This document shows, in pieces, positions 1 to 6,815 of a stretch of DNA of 10,987 nt. The DNA is taken from positions 1 through 10,987 of the forward strand of contig SFHI01000049.1 in the NCBI GenBank assembly GCA_004555705.1, read 5' to 3'. Each line of letters starts with the position of its first letter. The first letter of the stretch is position 1. Source of the DNA: Clostridiales bacterium. GTDB taxonomy: Bacteria; Bacillota; Clostridia; Oscillospirales; Oscillospiraceae. Below the pieces are notes generated by a model. It did no database searches and had not been told where the DNA came from. It saw only the letters and a list, made by a program, of their open reading frames with translations. The position numbers were made by a program, and so were the translations under genes.

Positions 1-110
1 GTTACCTGGTTCCATTCAACCGGGGGATTGCCACGCCACTTAAGCGCACTGGCTCGCAATGACAGCATTTATTAGCCAAACAACAATTGTCAATTCTAAA
101 CAACAATTTA
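1..110. repeat. Right part of a terminal-repeat element (copy A), cut by the window edge
   Basis: The right end, TAAACAACAATTTA (97-110), matches the right ends of three other elements in this window. Just inside it is a second copy of the motif, AAACAACAATT (78-88), so the end is doubled at about 20-base spacing. The interior holds one arm (22-65) closely matching the right arm of copy B: it begins GGGGGATTGCCAC and ends TCGCAATGACAG. The left end lies outside the window. No gene is seen in it; the next gene starts 53 bases further on. Confidence 0.75.
22..65. repeat. Internal arm of copy A (GATTGCCAC...GCAATGACAG type)
   Basis: This 44-base arm matches the 43-base right arm of copy B at 4923-4965, with differences concentrated in the middle (loop) part. 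The outer pairs GCCA/TGGC of the small nested hairpin are kept, but the rest of that hairpin is not complementary here. The partner arm would lie upstream of the window. Confidence 0.75.
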
Positions 111-163
111 CCCCTTGCTGCTTTATCCCGGCAGGCAAAAAATCACTTAAGGAGGAACATACA

Positions 164-1477
164 ATGAAAAAGCTATTGGCAATCGCGCTGGCACTGTGCA
201 TGGCATTGAGCCTCGCCGCCTGCGGCGGAAGCTCCACGGAAAGCACCACCGCGCCTGAGGTCACTGACCCCGTCCCCACGGTACAGGACCCCAGCGCTTC
301 CGCGGAAGAGCCCCGGGAAGCGGAGCTGAACATCATGATGAGCTTCCCCCAGTACATGGACCAGTGGGAAACCTACTGCAAGCAGTTTGAAGCGAAAATG
401 CTGGCGGAGGAGAACATCAAGGTCACCGTCAATCTGGAAATGCCCAGCTCCGGACAGTATGAAAGCGTTCTGCAGGCCCGCTTAAGCGGCGGCGACGCTC
501 CCGACCTGTATACCCTCCACTGCAACAACCTGGGCACCTACAACGACGCAGGCTATCTGTACGATCTTTCGGGCCAGCCTCTGGCCGATGTGATCTACGA
601 CAACGTGAAGGAAACCGTGACCATCGACGGCAAGCTGCTGGCGGTTCCCATTGAGAGCCAGGCCTGGGGCGTGCTGTACAACAAGGCCATCTTCGCCGAC
701 TGCGGTCTGGAAGCGCCGGAAACCCTCAGCGACCTGGAGCACATCTGTGAGGTCCTGACCGAAAAGGGCTACACCCCCTTCCTGTTGGCCTTCCAGGAGC
801 AGTGGGTGCCCCAGCTGATGACCGGCCTGACCCTTGGCGACATCGTCTCCGGCAAGCTGAACGACTGGCTGGAGCGGATGTACGCAGACCAGGGCTCCTA
901 TGAAGAGGTGCGGGAGATTTTTGATGTCATCGACCTCATCATGGCCAACGGCACCGACCGGGCCATGGAGGAGGGCTCCGAGGCCGGCGCGGCTGACTTT
1001 GCCCTGGGCAAGGCCGCCATGTTCGTCCAGGGCACCTGGGCCGCCAACACCATCATGACCACCAATCCCGATATGGAACTGGGCGTCTTTGCCCTTCCCA
1101 TCAACGAGGACCCCAACTGCACCCGGGTGAACCTGTCCACCTCCACCACCCTGGCGGTGCATCCCGACAGCCAGGAGCTGGAGCTGGCCCTGAAATTCGC
1201 CAACTATGTGCTGGATGAAAAGGACTCCTCCGCCCTGTTCCAGTCCTGCTCCTTCAATCCCCTGGCCGACTGCCATGACTATGAGGCCTATTCCTGGGTT
1301 GCCGACGCTTCCGCCTATGTGGCCCGGGGCCGGGCCTACCAGGACCTGGTGATTCCCTCCTCCGTCACCGACGAGCAGGGCCGTCTGCTGCAGGAGTACT
1401 ATGTGGGCAGCGTCACCGTGGACGAAATCATCCAGCGTCTGGATGCCGCGTTCCAGGCTGCCAACGCGCTGAAGTAA
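164..1477 (+). CDS. Sugar ABC transporter substrate-binding lipoprotein (family 1 solute-binding protein)
   Basis: A 437-residue extracellular binding protein that should capture a sugar or oligosaccharide and deliver it to the two permeases encoded next. The N-terminus has a lipoprotein signal: MKK, a hydrophobic stretch, then LAAC with the lipidated Cys at residue 20, followed by a Ser/Thr/Pro/Glu-rich linker to about residue 50. The mature part has features of CUT1 binding proteins, including GGDAPDLYTL, AVPIESQAWGVLYNK and a later GKAAMFVQGTWA segment. The start at 164 is chosen over an in-frame ATG at 59 because GGAGG (151-155) sits 8 bases before it and the signal peptide begins there; the upstream extension would lie partly in the repeat. 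The ligand cannot be read from sequence; the adjacent GH5 suggests a beta-linked glucan or mannan fragment (inference). No convincing promoter is seen between the repeat and the start. Confidence 0.93.
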   Translation: MKKLLAIALALCMALSLAACGGSSTESTTAPEVTDPVPTVQDPSASAEEPREAELNIMMSFPQYMDQWETYCKQFEAKMLAEENIKVTVNLEMPSSGQYESVLQARLSGGDAPDLYTLHCNNLGTYNDAGYLYDLSGQPLADVIYDNVKETVTIDGKLLAVPIESQAWGVLYNKAIFADCGLEAPETLSDLEHICEVLTEKGYTPFLLAFQEQWVPQLMTGLTLGDIVSGKLNDWLERMYADQGSYEEVREIFDVIDLIMANGTDRAMEEGSEAGAADFALGKAAMFVQGTWAANTIMTTNPDMELGVFALPINEDPNCTRVNLSTSTTLAVHPDSQELELALKFANYVLDEKDSSALFQSCSFNPLADCHDYEAYSWVADASAYVARGRAYQDLVIPSSVTDEQGRLLQEYYVGSVTVDEIIQRLDAAFQAANALK

Positions 1478-1487
1478 TTGATCTGGC

Positions 1488-1514
1488 GGGGGGCAGGTGA
1501 TTTACCTGCCCCTC
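1488..1514 (+). terminator. Hairpin between binding-protein and permease genes (partial terminator or mRNA stabiliser)
   Basis: GGGGCAGGT (1490-1498) pairs perfectly with ACCTGCCCC (1504-1512) around a 5-base loop. One G-T and one further G-C pair extend it to 11 pairs. It is followed by a pyrimidine-rich CTTTTCTTTCC tract and then directly by the permease ribosome-binding site. By analogy with other binding-protein operons it probably ends part of the transcripts or protects the upstream message, giving more binding protein than permease. The T-tract is interrupted, so full termination is unlikely. Confidence 0.7.
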
Positions 1515-1541
1515 CTTTTCTTTCCAAGGAGGCCCGGCGCC

Positions 1542-2420
1542 ATGAAAAACGCCAGAAAGCAGAACCTGAGTTTGCTCCTGTTTTGTACCCCCGCGCTGAT
1601 CGTTTATATCCTGTTCAAGCTGTACCCCGCCCTGTCCGGCGTCTTTTATTCGCTGACCAACTGGAACGGGCTGAAGAAAACCTATGACTTTGTGGGCCTG
1701 GCCAATTTCCGGGAAATCCTGACCGATACCTACTTCTGGAACGCCATGGGCTTTACCTTCCGATATGTCATCGTGATGGTCCTTGTTTCCAATGTGATTG
1801 CCCTGACGCTGGCGGTGGCCATTGAGAGCCGCCGCAGAGCCAAAGGTTTCTACCGCACCATCTTCTATATGCCCAATATGATCAGCATGGTCATCGGCGG
1901 GTATATGTGGATGTTTATTTTTACCAAGGTGCTCTACTACATGGCCGACAACTGGGGCTGGCGCTTTCTGGATCACTCCTGGATCGGGGACCCGAGGTTT
2001 TCCTTCCTGGCCATCATCATCGTGGCGGCCTGGGGCGCGGTGGGGTATCTGATGATCATCTACATGGCCGCGCTGCAGGGGGTTCCGGCGAATCTGAAGG
2101 AGGCGGCCTCCATGGACGGGGCCAACGCCTGGCAGAACTTCTGGAAGATCGTTTTCCCCCTGATCCGCCATGCCATTACCATCTGCGTGTTCTGGTCGCT
2201 GAACGCGGGCTTCCAGGTATTCGACGTGATCTATACCCTCACCGGCGGCGGCCCCGGCCGGGCCACCCAGTCCGTGGCCCTGAACATCTACGAGGAGGCC
2301 TTCAAGGGCAACATCCGCTACGGCTACGCCACCGCCAAATCCACGGTGCTGTTTGTCATCGTGCTTGTGGTCACCGCCATTCAGCTGAAGGTCACCTCCA
2401 GAAAGGAGCAGGAGCTGTGA
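1542..2420 (+). CDS. Sugar ABC transporter permease, MalF/UgpA type
   Basis: A 292-residue inner-membrane protein, one half of the transport channel. Hydrophobic segments appear at about residues 9-30, 72-94, 108-129, 154-176, 208-224 and 265-282, giving the usual six helices. The ATPase-docking EAA loop is at about 187-206 (EAASMDGANAWQNFWKIVFP), and the TLTGGGPG motif at 232-239 is typical of this permease class. The start at 1542 is set by AAGGAGG (1526-1532) 9 bases upstream and the normal MKNARKQN N-terminus; an upstream ATG at 1497 would translate through the hairpin. Its stop overlaps the start of the next permease (GTGA), so the two are probably translationally coupled. No ATPase gene is nearby, so a shared MsiK/UgpC-like ATPase elsewhere is expected (inference). 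Confidence 0.95.
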   Translation: MKNARKQNLSLLLFCTPALIVYILFKLYPALSGVFYSLTNWNGLKKTYDFVGLANFREILTDTYFWNAMGFTFRYVIVMVLVSNVIALTLAVAIESRRRAKGFYRTIFYMPNMISMVIGGYMWMFIFTKVLYYMADNWGWRFLDHSWIGDPRFSFLAIIIVAAWGAVGYLMIIYMAALQGVPANLKEAASMDGANAWQNFWKIVFPLIRHAITICVFWSLNAGFQVFDVIYTLTGGGPGRATQSVALNIYEEAFKGNIRYGYATAKSTVLFVIVLVVTAIQLKVTSRKEQEL

Positions 2421-3247
2421 AAAAGAAAAGATTGATCTCGGATATCCTGGTTTACAGCCTGCTGACCGCCGCGGCCTGCTTCACCCTGTTTCCGCTGCTG
2501 ATGGCCCTGATGAATTCCTTCAAGACCAACCGGGAGCTGCTGACCAACGTGATGAGCTGGCCCACCGGTTTCAGCCTGGATAACTACGTCCGCACCTTTG
2601 AGAAAATGCACTATGGCCGCAGCTTCTGGAACACCGTCCTGCTGGCCGCCCTCAGCGTGAGCATGATGATCCTGTTCTCCGCCCTGGCAGGCTGGAAGCT
2701 GTGCCGTACCAAAACCCGGCTGTCCCGGTTCCTACTGAAGCTGTTTATCTTTTCCATGCTGATCCCCTTCAGCTCCATCATGATCCCGCTGTACCGGGTC
2801 ACCCTGGCGCTGAACATCAAAAATTCCCTGGTGGGCCTTTCCTTCGTGTACGCGGGGTTGGGGGTCAGTATGGCGATCTTCCTGTATCACGGCTTTGTCA
2901 AGAGCATTCCCATGGAAATGGAGGAAGCCGCCGCCATCGACGGCTGCGGCTCCCTGCAGACCTTTTTCCGCATCGTGCTTCCCATGCTGAAGCCCATCAC
3001 GGCCACCATCTGCATTACCAACGTGCTCTGGGTGTGGAACGACTTCCTGCTGCCGCTGATCATCATTTCCGACAACAAGAAGTATACCCTGCTCCTGTCC
3101 ACCAACACCCTGTTCGGCCAGTACAGCAGCGACTGGACGGCCATTCTCAGCGCCCTGATTCTGGCGGCGCTGCCCGTTATCGTGTTCTATGCCATCTTCC
3201 AGAAGCAGATTCTGAAAGGAATCGCCGACGGGGCCGTAAAGGGGTGA
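2417..3247 (+). CDS. Sugar ABC transporter permease, MalG type
   Basis: A 276-residue partner permease. It starts with GTG at 2417, overlapping the previous TGA by four bases; AAAGGAG (2402-2408) lies 8 bases upstream inside the preceding gene. About six hydrophobic segments are visible (about residues 9-31, 71-92, 107-127, 138-158, 193-215 and 240-260). The EAA loop is at 169-189 (EEAAAIDGCGSLQTFFRIVLP). The C-terminus, FQKQILKGIADGAVKG, closely follows the MalG-family ending. The protein should pair with the upstream permease in the membrane and pass substrate from the lipoprotein into the cytoplasm. A longer in-frame reading from 1907 is antisense-free shadow coding inside the first permease and is not used. 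Confidence 0.95.
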   Translation: MKKKRLISDILVYSLLTAAACFTLFPLLMALMNSFKTNRELLTNVMSWPTGFSLDNYVRTFEKMHYGRSFWNTVLLAALSVSMMILFSALAGWKLCRTKTRLSRFLLKLFIFSMLIPFSSIMIPLYRVTLALNIKNSLVGLSFVYAGLGVSMAIFLYHGFVKSIPMEMEEAAAIDGCGSLQTFFRIVLPMLKPITATICITNVLWVWNDFLLPLIIISDNKKYTLLLSTNTLFGQYSSDWTAILSALILAALPVIVFYAIFQKQILKGIADGAVKG

Positions 3248-3251
3248 AGCC

Positions 3252-4787
3252 ATGGAATACCTGTACGCGAAAGACGGCGCCCTGTACGCCGGAGAGAACC
3301 CCATCCTTCTGCGGGGCATGGGCCTTGGGGGCTGGCTGCTGCCGGAGGGATATATGTGGAAATTCTATACAAAGTGCGACCGCCCCCGGCGGATAGAGGC
3401 GCTGATTCGGGAGCTTTGCGGCCCGGAGTACGCCCGGACCTTCTGGAAGCGGTATTACGATGCCTACATTACGGAGGCCGACATTGCCTGGATGGCCGGG
3501 CAGGGTATGAACTCCCTGCGGCTGCCCCTGAATGCCCGAACCCTGTTCCGCGTCTCCGGCGAGGAAGTTCGGTTCAACCCCTTTGTCCTTCAATACGTGG
3601 ACAACTGCCTGGGCTGGTGCCGGAAATACGGACTGTACCTGATTCTGGATATGCACGCTGCCCCCGGCGGCCAGACCGGGCAGAACATCGACGACAGTGC
3701 GGCGGACCTTCCAGAGCTGTATACGGACCCGGGCAATCAGGAGCTGCTGGTGCGGATGTGGCGTCTTTTGGCTTCGCGCTATGCCGGAGAACCGGCCATC
3801 GGCGGCTATGACCTGCTGAATGAGCCCCTGCCCAAGTGGAACAGTGGGTACTACCCCCAGGCGCTGCCCCTCTACCGCAGGCTGATCCGGGCCATCCGGG
3901 AGGTGGACAAACGCCACCTTCTTATCCTGGAGGGGGTCCACTGGGCCACGGATTTCCACATTTTTGACGATCTCAGCCCGGAGGAAGCGGCGGACAATGT
4001 GGTTCTGGAGTTCCATAAGTATTGGAGCGACCCGGACGAGGAGAGCCTGGCGCCGTTTCTGGAGGCCGGGAAGCGGCTGCGCGTTCCCCTCTGGATGGGC
4101 GAGGGCGGAGAGAACAACTGCCCCTGGTATACCACGGTGTTCCCCCTGTACGAGCGGCTGGGCATCGGCTGGTCTTTCTGGACCTACAAGAAAATGGAAA
4201 CCCCAAACTCCCCCGCCACCTTCCGGAAGCCGGAGGGCTGGGAGGACATTTTGTCCTACCTGGACAGCGGCCCCAGGCCGGAACGACAGGAGGCAGCGGC
4301 ACTTTTTGACCGCTTCCTGGACAGCATTTCCCAAACGGAGTACCACCCGGACATCATGGACGCGCTGCTGCGCCGCCCGGGGTTGCGGATTCCCGCCGCC
4401 GCTTTTGACGCGGAGCGGATTGTCAGCTCCCGGGCCCAGGGCGCGGCCTTCCGGAATTCCAGCAGGGCCACCCTCCTCTTTGCCGACGGCCATACCGGCC
4501 CGGCGGACTGGTGCCGCTACGGCGGGGAACCCCAGCCGGAAAGCCAGCGGATGCTGCTGCGCCTCCAGCCCGGCGACGCGGTGGGCTACCGCATCCGCTC
4601 AGAGGGAAGGAGCACCCTTACCGTCACATTCCAGGGCCGCCCCGGCGGAACCCTCCGAATCTCCGGGCAGAGCCTCCCCATGAACACCCCCTGCCCCATC
4701 CCCGTCCCCCAGGACCTTCTCTGGCTGGAATGCCCCGGCAAGGAAGTGTTCCTCGAATCCCTGCTGATTGAAAAGGAGCGGCAATAA
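3252..4787 (+). CDS. Glycoside hydrolase family 5, probably cytoplasmic, with C-terminal beta-rich domain
   Basis: A 511-residue enzyme predicted to hydrolyse beta-linked sugars. Family 5 (clan A) signatures are visible: the conserved Arg in LRLPL (R90), DMHAAPG (H135), LLNEP with the acid/base Glu at 191, EFHKYW (H255), and MGEGGE, where E284 is the likely nucleophile; GWSFWTYK follows at 306-313. The barrel occupies about residues 15-345. Residues about 380-511 look like a beta-sandwich accessory domain that I cannot name. There is no signal peptide, so it most likely acts in the cytoplasm on oligosaccharide brought in by the preceding transporter. AAAGGGG (3238-3244) precedes the ATG and only four bases separate it from the permease stop. 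The TAA stop lies within the left end of repeat copy B, so the last codon or two may have been altered by that insertion. Exact substrate is unknown; exo-beta-glucosidase or endoglucanase are possible. Confidence 0.9.
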   Translation: MEYLYAKDGALYAGENPILLRGMGLGGWLLPEGYMWKFYTKCDRPRRIEALIRELCGPEYARTFWKRYYDAYITEADIAWMAGQGMNSLRLPLNARTLFRVSGEEVRFNPFVLQYVDNCLGWCRKYGLYLILDMHAAPGGQTGQNIDDSAADLPELYTDPGNQELLVRMWRLLASRYAGEPAIGGYDLLNEPLPKWNSGYYPQALPLYRRLIRAIREVDKRHLLILEGVHWATDFHIFDDLSPEEAADNVVLEFHKYWSDPDEESLAPFLEAGKRLRVPLWMGEGGENNCPWYTTVFPLYERLGIGWSFWTYKKMETPNSPATFRKPEGWEDILSYLDSGPRPERQEAAALFDRFLDSISQTEYHPDIMDALLRRPGLRIPAAAFDAERIVSSRAQGAAFRNSSRATLLFADGHTGPADWCRYGGEPQPESQRMLLRLQPGDAVGYRIRSEGRSTLTVTFQGRPGGTLRISGQSLPMNTPCPIPVPQDLLWLECPGKEVFLESLLIEKERQ

Positions 4788-5005
4788 ATTGTTGTTTACA
4801 GATGTGCACCAAATAAAACGCTGTCATTGCGAGCCAGTGCGCACACTGGCGTGGCAATCCCCCGGATATTCCGAAATGTACGAAAAACGGACAAACGCCC
4901 TAACAAACCGTCCTGAATTGTTGGGGGATTGCCACACCAGCGTGCGCGCTGGTTCGCAATGACAGTTCTTTTTCAGTGCGCTATAGAGCTGTAAACAACA
5001 ATTTA
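4785..5005. repeat. Terminal-repeat element, copy B (complete, 221 bases)
   Basis: The element is bounded by a perfect 17-base inverted repeat: TAAATTGTTGTTTACAG (4785-4801) and CTGTAAACAACAATTTA (4989-5005). If the outermost TA on each side is a target duplication, the ends would fit a TA-targeting MITE (inference). Inside are two 43-base arms (4821-4863 and 4923-4965) around a 59-base centre with no recognised gene. The left end contributes the TAA stop of the GH5 gene, and the element sits before the operon terminator, so it is expected to be transcribed. It carries no transposase and no believable coding sequence. Confidence 0.85.
4821..4965. repeat. Inverted pair of 43-base arms inside copy B, each with its own hairpin
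   Basis: The arm at 4821-4863 begins CTGTCATTGCGAG and ends GGCAATCCCCC; the arm at 4923-4965 is its reverse complement with four differences. Each arm folds on itself: GCCAGTG-CGCA-CACTGGC on the left and ACCAGCG-TGCG-CGCTGGT on the right as read on the + strand. All four differences fall in two base pairs of that small hairpin and each keeps pairing (G-C to A-T and T-A to C-G in the same orientation). I recall similar GTCATTGCGAG/GGCAATCC repeats from several bacterial genomes but cannot verify this here. Confidence 0.85.
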
Positions 5006-5020
5006 CCTCCCTCCCCTTCA

Positions 5021-5057
5021 AGACCCGCCTGCGTTTTCTGAAAGCGCAGGCGGGTCT
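5021..5057 (+). terminator. Intrinsic terminator of the sugar operon
   Basis: AGACCCGCCTGCG (5021-5033) pairs perfectly with CGCAGGCGGGTCT (5045-5057). A T-G pair and three T-A pairs continue the stem inward (5034-5037 with 5041-5044), leaving a 3-base loop. The following tract, TTCTGAA, is only weakly T-rich, but the very stable stem and its place between the GH5 gene and the tdk promoter make termination the best reading. It lies after repeat copy B rather than directly after the GH5 stop. Confidence 0.8.
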
Positions 5058-5142
5058 TTCTGAATGCGCTCACTTTCTTTACCTTCCCTCCTCCCTCCCG
5101 TTCACGCGGCGCTTCTGCTTGTGAACATTGCATGAATACCCC

Positions 5143-5171
5143 TTGCATCCGGAGCGGCTTTTTAGTATAAT
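5143..5171 (+). promoter_or_regulatory. Sigma-A type promoter for tdk and the salvage genes
   Basis: A consensus -10 TATAAT (5166-5171) is preceded by a weak -35 TTGCAT (5143-5148) at exactly 17 bases. Transcription would begin near 5178, giving a leader of about 19 bases before the tdk start. The weak -35 suggests either a modest promoter or help from an activator. No operator palindrome was found around it. Confidence 0.7.
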
Positions 5172-5196
5172 ACAAGGTACGAACGGAGGTAGAGAA

Positions 5197-5811
5197 ATGG
5201 CAAAGCTTTATTTCAAATACGGGGCCATGGGCTCCAGCAAAACCGCCCAGGCTCTGATCACCAAATACAACTATGAGGAAAACGATCTGAAGGTCTGGCT
5301 CATCAAGCCCAGCGCGGACACCCGGGACGGAAAGCAAATTCTCCGCAGCCGCATCGGCCTGGAGGCGGAGGTGGAGGTGATCCCCCCGGACATGGACATC
5401 CTGGCCCGGTTTGACGAAACCCGCCGGGGCTGCTGCAATGTGATCATCGTGGACGAATGCCAGTTCCTGACGGAGCAGCAGATTGATGAACTTCGGGCCA
5501 TCGTCAACGACCGGAACGTACCCGTCATGTGCTTCGGCCTGCGGACGGATTTCCAGACAAAGCTGTTCCCCGGCAGCCGGAGGCTCATGGAGCTGGCGGA
5601 CGAAATCCAGGAGATCAAAACCATGTGCGACTGCGGCGCCAAGGCCACGGTGAACGCCCGGATTGACGCAAACGGTCACATCATCACCCAGGGTGCCCAG
5701 GTGGTGCTTGGGGGCAATGACAGCTACATCGCCATGTGCCACAAATGCTATATCCGGGGCATCCGGGAAAACCGGGTCATCCGGCTCCACGGACAGGGAG
5801 GCGCTTTATGA
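5197..5811 (+). CDS. tdk: Thymidine kinase (type II)
   Basis: A 204-residue cytoplasmic enzyme that phosphorylates thymidine (and deoxyuridine) with ATP to dTMP. It follows the E. coli-type Tdk layout: an N-terminal nucleotide-binding segment GAMGSSKT at 9-16, the catalytic-base motif VDECQF with E87, FGLRTDF at 113-119, and a zinc site formed by C144 and C146 (MCDCG) with C181 and C184 (CHKC). The length is normal. The ATG at 5197 is chosen because GGAGG (5185-5189) precedes it and the in-frame ATG at 5128 lies upstream of the promoter -10 box. The P-loop is unusual: the last glycine of the usual GxxxxGK[ST] is Ser. The stop overlaps the next start (ATGA). The promoter at 5143-5171 drives it. 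Confidence 0.95.
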   Translation: MAKLYFKYGAMGSSKTAQALITKYNYEENDLKVWLIKPSADTRDGKQILRSRIGLEAEVEVIPPDMDILARFDETRRGCCNVIIVDECQFLTEQQIDELRAIVNDRNVPVMCFGLRTDFQTKLFPGSRRLMELADEIQEIKTMCDCGAKATVNARIDANGHIITQGAQVVLGGNDSYIAMCHKCYIRGIRENRVIRLHGQGGAL

Positions 5812-6113
5812 GCCTGACGGTAAACATCTATTACACCGGCACCAACGGAAACGCCCGGAAATTCGCCGAGGAAATGACCTCCAGCGGACTGGTGGAGGCC
5901 ATCCGGGCGGAGGAAGGCAATGAAAAGTACGCCTACTATTTCCCCGCGGAGGACCCGGAAACGGTGCTGCTCATTGACCGCTGGCGGGATCAGGCCGCCC
6001 TGGACATCCACCACAAAACACCCATGATGGCACAGATTTTCGCTCTTCTGGAAAAATACAACCTGAAAAAACGGGTGGAACGCTATGTGGAAGCCCCCAA
6101 AACCAATGACTAA
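5808..6113 (+). CDS. Small ABM-fold protein, putative quinol monooxygenase (YgiN-like)
   Basis: A 101-residue protein resembling the antibiotic-biosynthesis-monooxygenase (ABM) dimeric alpha+beta barrel family. The segment LLIDRWRDQAALDIHHKTPMM (54-74) matches that family's W-x-D-x-x-A-L-x-x-H pattern, and the N-terminus has the expected short beta strand (LTVNIYYT). The ATG overlaps the tdk TGA, with AGGGAGG (5795-5801) 6 bases upstream, so translation is probably coupled to tdk. The deoC gene follows after 13 bases. Members oxidise quinols or small aromatics without cofactors, or are of unknown role. Why one sits between tdk and deoC is unclear; a salvage-related aldehyde or redox role is only a guess. 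Confidence 0.75.
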   Translation: MSLTVNIYYTGTNGNARKFAEEMTSSGLVEAIRAEEGNEKYAYYFPAEDPETVLLIDRWRDQAALDIHHKTPMMAQIFALLEKYNLKKRVERYVEAPKTND

Positions 6114-6126
6114 AGGAGAATGCGCT

Positions 6127-6795
6127 ATGAAACTGGAAGAAATTCTTGCCAAATGCGACCACACTCTGCTGACCCAGACCGCCACCTGGGAGGAGATTCG
6201 GACCGTCTGTGCCGACGGAATGAAATTCCATACCGCTTCCGTCTGCATCCCCGCCTCCTTTGTGAAGCAGGCCAAGGAATATGTGGGGGACAGGCTCCCC
6301 ATCTGCACGGTCATCGGCTTCCCCAACGGCTACGACACCACCGCCGCCAAGTGCTTCATGGCAACGGACGCCGTGGAAAACGGCGCGGACGAGGTGGACA
6401 TGGTCATCAACATCGGCTGGGCCAAGGAGGGCAAATGGGAGGATATCACCGCGGAAATCGCCGCCATCAAAGCCGCCTGCCACGGAAAGCTCCTCAAAGT
6501 CATCATTGAAACCTGCCTGCTCACGGACGACGAGAAGATCGCCCTGTGCAAATGCGTTTCCGACTCCGGCGCGGACTTCATCAAGACCTCCACAGGTTTT
6601 TCCAAGGCCGGAGCCACCTTCCACGATGTGGAGCTGTTCTCCCAGCACGTTGCCCCCCATGTGAAAATCAAGGCCGCCGGCGGTATTTCCAGCCTGGAGG
6701 ACGCGGAGAAGTTCATCCAGCTGGGCGCCAGCCGCCTGGGCACCAGCCGCATCGTGAAAATCGCCAAGGGCCTGCAGCAGAACGGTAGCTACTGA
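6127..6795 (+). CDS. deoC: Deoxyribose-phosphate aldolase
   Basis: A 222-residue class I aldolase that cleaves 2-deoxyribose-5-phosphate to acetaldehyde and glyceraldehyde-3-phosphate, the last step of deoxynucleoside breakdown. Key residues are visible: the Schiff-base lysine K153 in FIKTSTGF, the partner lysine K182 in KIKAAGG, and D91 in EVDMVIN. The GFPNGYDT segment (64-71) is also typical. AGGAG (6114-6118) 8 bases before the ATG sets the start; an in-frame ATG at 6085 lies inside the previous gene. It is likely co-transcribed with tdk. Repeat copy C follows about 20 bases after the stop. Confidence 0.97.
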   Translation: MKLEEILAKCDHTLLTQTATWEEIRTVCADGMKFHTASVCIPASFVKQAKEYVGDRLPICTVIGFPNGYDTTAAKCFMATDAVENGADEVDMVINIGWAKEGKWEDITAEIAAIKAACHGKLLKVIIETCLLTDDEKIALCKCVSDSGADFIKTSTGFSKAGATFHDVELFSQHVAPHVKIKAAGGISSLEDAEKFIQLGASRLGTSRIVKIAKGLQQNGSY

Positions 6796-6815
6796 CCAAC
6801 ACACACCACAACGAC

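Noticed and set aside
68..92. Outward minus-strand promoter in copy A (TTGACA complement at 87-92)
   Set aside because: The -35 is perfect but there is no convincing -10 at 16-18 bases, and no gene is visible to its left in the window.
4768..5021. Short open frames on both strands inside repeat copy B (64 and 65 residues)
   Set aside because: They translate the inverted repeat itself, giving near mirror products, and have no ribosome-binding site or recognisable motif.
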